A stretch of DNA of 64,000 nucleotides. Source: Streptomyces sp. NBC_00377. GTDB taxonomy: Bacteria > Actinomycetota > Actinomycetes > Streptomycetales > Streptomycetaceae. Position numbers and translations under genes: made by a program. The stretch's first letter is position 1, and every line of letters starts with the position of its first letter. Location of the stretch: assembly GCF_036075115.1 (NCBI RefSeq), contig NZ_CP107958.1:5084001-5148000 (forward strand), in the 5' to 3' direction. Under the pieces are notes generated by a model that had not been told where the DNA came from, searched no databases, and saw only the letters and a program-made list of their open reading frames with translations. Positions 60,344-64,000 of this stretch are shown in pieces.

Positions 60344-60570
60344 GCCTGTCGTTCGGATCAGGTCGCGGGTCGCGGGGTGTGGCACGCACATCTGCCATCT
60401 GCGGCGTTGTCGTCGGTCGCCGGCTCCCCCACTCTCGGCTTCGCTCGACCGGGGGGACCCTCATCGCGTCGACTCCCTCCGCCGCCTTGCAGCTGCACGC
60501 ACCGCCCCCCGCTCGGGCCGGCCTGCACGGCACACCGTGAGTCAGGCCGACCTGATCGAAACGACAGGCC
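60343..60570. mobile_element. 228-bp MITE-like element with 23-bp terminal inverted repeats
   Basis: Terminal arms 60343-60365 and 60548-60570 match at 21 of 23 positions when one is reversed; both begin GGCCTGTCGTT. The interior has no gene but carries GGCTCCCCCACTCTCGGC followed by a CCGGGGGGA arm, which forms another hairpin. Similar sequence is, from memory, dispersed in Streptomyces genomes. No target-site duplication is evident. It is too short to encode a transposase, so it would be non-autonomous, or it is a structured repeat. Confidence 0.6.
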
Positions 60571-60672
60571 CCAGCCGTGAGCCGGGGCGCGGAACGGGAG
60601 CGGGGCGCGGGCCCTGTTCCGTCCTGCGGGACGATTGCCCACGGCCGTGGCCGGTGTGCGACCCTGTCGGGC

Positions 60673-61557
60673 ATGAACGCGCAGCCCACCCGAGCCGCGG
60701 CGACCGCCGCCGACCAGTACGTCCTCACCCTTTCCTGCCCCGACAAGCAGGGCATCGTGCACGCCGTGTCGAGCTACCTCTTCATGACCGGCTGCAACAT
60801 CGAGGACAGTCAGCAGTTCGGCGACCACGACACGGGTCTGTTCTTCCTGCGCGTGCACTTCTCGGCGGAGCCCCCGGTGACCGTGGAGAAGCTGCGGGCG
60901 AGCTTCGCGGCGATCGGCGACTCCTTCCACATGGACTGGCAGATCAACCGGGCCGACGACAAGATGCGCATCGTCCTCATGGTCAGCAGGTTCGGGCACT
61001 GTCTGAACGACCTGCTGTTCCGTGCCAGCATCGGCGCGCTGCCGGTGGAGATCGCGGCCGTGGTGTCCAACCACACCGACTTCGCCGAGCTGGTGGGCTC
61101 GTACAACATCCCCTTCCACCACATCCCGGTGACGAAGGAGAACAAGGCGCAGGCCGAGGCGCAGCTGCTGGAGCTGGTGCGGGAGCGGGACGTCGAGCTG
61201 GTCGTCCTCGCCCGCTACATGCAGGTCCTCTCCGACGACCTGTGCAAGCAGCTCAGCGGTCGGATCATCAACATCCACCACTCCTTCCTGCCGAGCTTCA
61301 AGGGCGCCAAGCCGTACCACCAGGCGCACGCGCGGGGCGTGAAGCTGATCGGGGCGACGGCGCACTATGTGACGGCCGATCTCGACGAGGGGCCGATCAT
61401 CGAGCAGGAGGTCGAGCGCGTGGGCCACGGCGTCACGCCGGACCAGCTCGTCGCCGTCGGGCGGGACGTGGAGTGCCAGGCGCTGGCGCGGGCCGTGAAG
61501 TGGCACGCGGAGCGGCGGATCCTGCTCAACGGACGCCGCACGGTCGTCTTCGCGTAG
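60673..61557 (+). CDS. purU: Formyltetrahydrofolate deformylase
   Basis: 294 residues. An N-terminal ACT domain (VLTLSCPDKQGIVHAVSSYL, NIEDSQQFGDHDTGLFFLRV) is followed by the formyltransferase-like catalytic domain: SNHTDFAELV, LARYMQVLSDDL, INIHHSFLPSFKGAKPYHQA and ATAHYVTADLDEGPIIEQ. It hydrolyses 10-formyl-THF to THF and formate, balancing one-carbon pools and feeding purine synthesis with formate. ATG 60673 starts just before conserved sequence, without a strong ribosome site. It is isolated from the preceding gene by the MITE-like element. Confidence 0.94.
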   Translation: MNAQPTRAAATAADQYVLTLSCPDKQGIVHAVSSYLFMTGCNIEDSQQFGDHDTGLFFLRVHFSAEPPVTVEKLRASFAAIGDSFHMDWQINRADDKMRIVLMVSRFGHCLNDLLFRASIGALPVEIAAVVSNHTDFAELVGSYNIPFHHIPVTKENKAQAEAQLLELVRERDVELVVLARYMQVLSDDLCKQLSGRIINIHHSFLPSFKGAKPYHQAHARGVKLIGATAHYVTADLDEGPIIEQEVERVGHGVTPDQLVAVGRDVECQALARAVKWHAERRILLNGRRTVVFA

Positions 61558-61631
61558 CCCGGCCGACACGCCCGCCTGCCGGGCCCCGCGCTCCCGGGGC
61601 CTGTGCCTGCGGGGGCCTGTGCCTGCGGGCC

Positions 61632-63014
61632 CTACATCCGGCTCAGCGCCGCCGCCGCGAACAGTACGTCCCTGATCGCCTCGCGGTCGCCCAGCTGGCC
61701 CGCCGCCGCCTCCTCCGGGGAGACGTGGCCGGCGGCCAGCCGGCAGAACTCCACGTCGTCCAGAGCGACGTGGGCCACCTCGTGGTCGGCGGAGCCCACC
61801 GCGCCCGGTGAGTCGAGCGGGATCAGCCACTCGCCGCCGCCCGATCCCTCGATCTCCAGGCGCAGACTCCGGCCGGGGCGGCCGGCGGACACCAGGTGGC
61901 GGGTGTGCGAGGGGGCGGCGAGCCCCGCGCGGCGGCGGGCCGCGAGTGTCTCGGGCAGCATGCGCGCGGCGAGGTCGATCATGCCGTGCAGGTGGCGGGG
62001 TGCGGGCGGCGCGTAAGGGTAGTCGACCGCTTCCGCGATGTCCTCGGCGTGCACCCAGCACTCGAAGGCCCGGTCCAGCATCGCGTCCCGCAACGGCAGG
62101 GCGAAGCCGCCGTACGACACCGGCATGGTGGCGGGACCCCCGCCGGTGAAGGACACCGTCCGCACGAGGGCGTGGGTCTGTTCGCGCCAGGGGCCGCGCA
62201 CGGAGCGGGTGGGCGGGAAGTGCGAGCCCGCCCAGAACGCCTCGGTACGCCGCGCCGGCGTGTCCACGGGACCGGCAGGCCCGGCAGTCCCGGCGACCCC
62301 GGTCGGTCCGCCGGACCCGTACGACCCGTCCGGCCCGTGCTGTCCGTCCGCCTTGTCCGCCTTGTTCGCCGCATCCGCCTCATCGGGTTTTCCCGGGGCT
62401 TCGCCTGCGGTCAGCGGGTCGTCCAGTCCCAGCGCGAGGGCCACCAGGCCGTCCACGGCGAGCAGGTGGGCGATGACTCCGGCGACGGTGGTCCGGCGGC
62501 TCGTGGCACCCTCGCCGCGGAACCAGCGAAGCCGCACGGGCGCGTGCCACTCGGCGTCACCGAAGTCCTGGAGCAGGGCGTCGAGCCGCGCGGTCTCGGC
62601 GTCGTAGGACGCCGCCCAGACGGGTACCGGGATGCGGGGCGGCCGGCGGCCCAGGCAGCCCTCGATGACGCGGGTGCGCAGGCCCGGGTCGAGGTCGAGG
62701 CTCTCCGGGCGCTGGAGCAGGCCGACCGCCTCGCGCAGCCGGCGGGCCTCGTCCGCGCAGGCTCCGCAGTCGCCGAGGTGCTCCTCGACCGCGGCCGTCT
62801 CCTCGGCCGAGCAGGCCGCCAGCGCCCATGCCCCCAGCAGTGACTTGAGCACCGGGTGCTCGAGCCCGAGCGGTTGCGGGGCGACCGGCTCCACCGGCGG
62901 GAGCGGCAGCCCGCCGTCCTCCACGGAGGCGCGGGGGAGCGGGATGCGCGGCGGCCGGCCGGGTTCGCGGGGCGGGGGCGTGCCGGAGCCGGCTTCGTCG
63001 TCGCCGGGGCTCAT
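61632..63014 (-). CDS. Anti-sigma factor fused to a mycothiol-dependent isomerase-like domain
   Basis: 460 residues. A zinc-binding anti-sigma (ZAS) motif, HLGDCGAC (H-x3-C-x2-C), sits near residues 79-86 after a Pro-rich start. The C-terminal 300 residues form a maleylpyruvate-isomerase/DinB-like domain (TTVAGVIAHLLAVDGLVALAL, WVHAEDIAEAVDYPYAPPAPRHLH). The gene overlaps the upstream sigma-factor gene by four bases (ATGA), so the two are co-translated and it is the probable cognate anti-sigma factor. Linking a redox-sensitive zinc motif with a mycothiol-enzyme-like domain suggests thiol sensing, which is inference. A Gly/Pro/Asp-rich insert lies near residues 205-250. Cytoplasmic; no membrane helix. 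Confidence 0.83.
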   Translation of the reverse strand: MSPGDDEAGSGTPPPREPGRPPRIPLPRASVEDGGLPLPPVEPVAPQPLGLEHPVLKSLLGAWALAACSAEETAAVEEHLGDCGACADEARRLREAVGLLQRPESLDLDPGLRTRVIEGCLGRRPPRIPVPVWAASYDAETARLDALLQDFGDAEWHAPVRLRWFRGEGATSRRTTVAGVIAHLLAVDGLVALALGLDDPLTAGEAPGKPDEADAANKADKADGQHGPDGSYGSGGPTGVAGTAGPAGPVDTPARRTEAFWAGSHFPPTRSVRGPWREQTHALVRTVSFTGGGPATMPVSYGGFALPLRDAMLDRAFECWVHAEDIAEAVDYPYAPPAPRHLHGMIDLAARMLPETLAARRRAGLAAPSHTRHLVSAGRPGRSLRLEIEGSGGGEWLIPLDSPGAVGSADHEVAHVALDDVEFCRLAAGHVSPEEAAAGQLGDREAIRDVLFAAAALSRM

Positions 63015-63601
63015 GCCGCACCTCCGTAGCCGGGCGGTGCTCCGGGGGCCGTGGCGTCGTGGGCCGTGGACAGGAGCTGGAGGCCGAGGCGGAGCCTGCG
63101 GCGCGCCTCGTCCTCGGTGACGCCGAGGTCGGCCGCGGTCTGGCGGTAGTCGCGCCGCTGGAAGTAGGCCAGTTCCAGGGCGGCGCGCAGCGGGGCGGGC
63201 ATGGCCTGCACGATGTAGTCGGCGCGGGCGGCGACGGAGGCCTGCCGCACTCTGCTCTCCAGTTCCTCGGTCGCCTCGGCGGAGCCGTGGCCGGCCTCGG
63301 CCAGCGCGGCGGTCTCGGTGGCGCGCAGTCGCTGCACGGCGAGACGGTGGGTCAGCCCCGCCACCCAGGTGCGCAGCGGGCCCTGCTTCGGGTCGTAGGC
63401 GTCGGGATGCTCCCAGACGTGGGCGAAGACCTCGCGGGTGACGCCGTCGGCCGCCCGTTCGTCTCCGAGCACGCGGTGGGCGAGTCCGTGCACGAGCGAA
63501 GCGAACCGGTCGTAGAACTCACCGAGGGCGGCCGCCTCACCGCGCGCGAGTCGTTGCTGCATCCTGCGGTCCCAGCGGGGCGGTGCGTCCCTCTTCGTCA
63601 T
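63011..63601 (-). CDS. ECF-type sigma-70 factor
   Basis: 196 residues with sigma region 2 (FYDRFASLVHGLAHRVLGDE, VTREVFAHVWEHPDAYDPKQGPLRTWVAGLTHRLAVQRLR) and region 4 (MPAPLRAALELAYFQRRDYRQTAADLGVTEDEARRRLRLGLQLL). The canonical 'DEVFW' segment of region 2 is DGVTREVFA here. It directs RNA polymerase to stress promoters. Its stop overlaps the anti-sigma start. S. coelicolor SCO4409 is the likely counterpart by memory. It is divergent from a STAS-domain gene, suggesting a linked regulatory module. Confidence 0.88.
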   Translation of the reverse strand: MTKRDAPPRWDRRMQQRLARGEAAALGEFYDRFASLVHGLAHRVLGDERAADGVTREVFAHVWEHPDAYDPKQGPLRTWVAGLTHRLAVQRLRATETAALAEAGHGSAEATEELESRVRQASVAARADYIVQAMPAPLRAALELAYFQRRDYRQTAADLGVTEDEARRRLRLGLQLLSTAHDATAPGAPPGYGGAA

Positions 63602-63924
63602 GCGGCCCCCTCACCCGTGTCCGTGCCCGTGGTCGTGCGTGTCTCCAGCGTGCGTCCGCCGTCACGTCGAATGTAGTCGGCACGTCCGACAACGCACGCC
63701 CCTTTGTTTCAATGTGCGCCCCCTGTCCGGGAGAGGGTGGTATGGGCCGCGCCTACCCGACAGATAACGATCGAACCGGACCGGATGTGACTGGAACAAG
63801 CCTCTTCATCGCTGTTTCTGTTTCCCCTTTGGCGTTTCGGGGCACGGCCGCTGGGCAGCGGCGCTGCAAGGAAGCGAAGGAGCAGCTTCCGCTTACCGGC
63901 GAGCAACAGTGAGCGAAGGGCGTG
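63602..63924. promoter_or_regulatory. Divergent region sigma factor / STAS gene
   Basis: 323 bases without a supported gene. GTCGG (63676-63680) and CCGAC (63686-63690) make a short dyad 75 bases upstream of the sigma-factor start. The stretch 63700-63860 is AT-richer and includes GTTTCTGTTTCCCCTTTGGC, which may contain a stress-sigma promoter for the STAS gene. Assignment of exact promoters is not possible. Confidence 0.4.
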
Positions 63925-64000
63925 GTGGTGGCCTTCAAAGTGACCGGCGGGGAGCAGGGCGGCTGGGCCGTGCTCCATGTGTCGGGCGAGCTGGACCTGG
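63925..64000 (+). CDS. STAS-domain anti-sigma factor antagonist, N-terminal part
   Basis: GTG 63925 opens a frame that continues past the window end: VVAFKVTGG, then GGWAVLHVSGELDL. This is the first two strands of a STAS (SpoIIAA/RsbV-like) domain. GAAGGG lies eight bases upstream. Other in-frame GTG codons at 63922 and 63928 are possible. Such proteins bind anti-sigma kinases when unphosphorylated; its neighbour is an ECF sigma factor whose anti-sigma is of a different type, so partnership is uncertain. Confidence 0.7.
   Translation, partial: MVAFKVTGGEQGGWAVLHVSGELDL

Overview
The window is about 64 kb of high-GC actinomycete chromosome, almost certainly Streptomyces. Supporting signs are near-universal G/C at third codon positions, frequent GTG and TTG starts, and an FemX-type cell-wall enzyme. 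A DmdR1-type iron regulator, an NsdA-like regulator, an 'SCO4402 family' protein, a CebR-type cellulase operator and a short RRHVD leader peptide point the same way. Gene order from about 31 to 64 kb resembles, from memory, the S. coelicolor SCO4380-SCO4410 neighbourhood. No rRNA, tRNA or CRISPR array was recognised.

Layout. 1-14.2 kb is core-type: a DUF3027 tail, a sacsin/Hsp90-like ATPase, two tandem secreted paralogues, a CtpE-like P-type ATPase, an AzgA-type purine permease, a MarR regulator with an MFS exporter, an acetyltransferase and a 2H RNA phosphodiesterase. 14.5-19.1 kb is the accessory highlight. An aldo/keto reductase (AKR) gene is cut in two by a 3.5-kb element that carries a large serine recombinase, a decayed P-loop gene and a complete replacement AKR gene with its own promoter. 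The two ends rebuild a symmetric attP-like site around a GT dinucleotide. 19.1-31 kb holds a Uma2 protein, an SGNH hydrolase, a secreted propeller-like protein, a GH5 cellulase under a CebR-type box, serC, a large FAD/Fe-S oxidoreductase, femX and an EamA transporter.

31.4-41.7 kb is one tightly overlapping operon of eight genes for acyl-CoA catabolism: DinB-like protein, AtuA, carboxylase beta and biotin subunits, acyl-CoA dehydrogenase, CoA ligase, enoyl-CoA hydratase and a TetR regulator. It has a TetR-type operator over a probably leaderless promoter. 41.7-50.9 kb contains pdxH, a citrate synthase, an IPNS-like dioxygenase preceded by a leader peptide and RNA-structure signals, a PAS/GAF protein, a SIS protein, dmdR1 and an alpha/beta hydrolase that lacks its nucleophile. 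51-64 kb holds an ABC-2 exporter, a prim-pol-like protein divergent from an NsdA-like regulator, a TQY-repeat membrane protein, a substrate-binding lipoprotein, an SCO4402-family protein, a 228-bp MITE-like repeat, purU, a sigma/anti-sigma pair and the start of a STAS anti-sigma antagonist.

The main candidate for something undescribed is the AKR-targeting element. It disrupts a host gene and supplies a divergent working copy whose attB-equivalent sequence differs in both half-sites. Inverted repeats, tandem GC-rich repeats and leaderless promoters recur between the genes.
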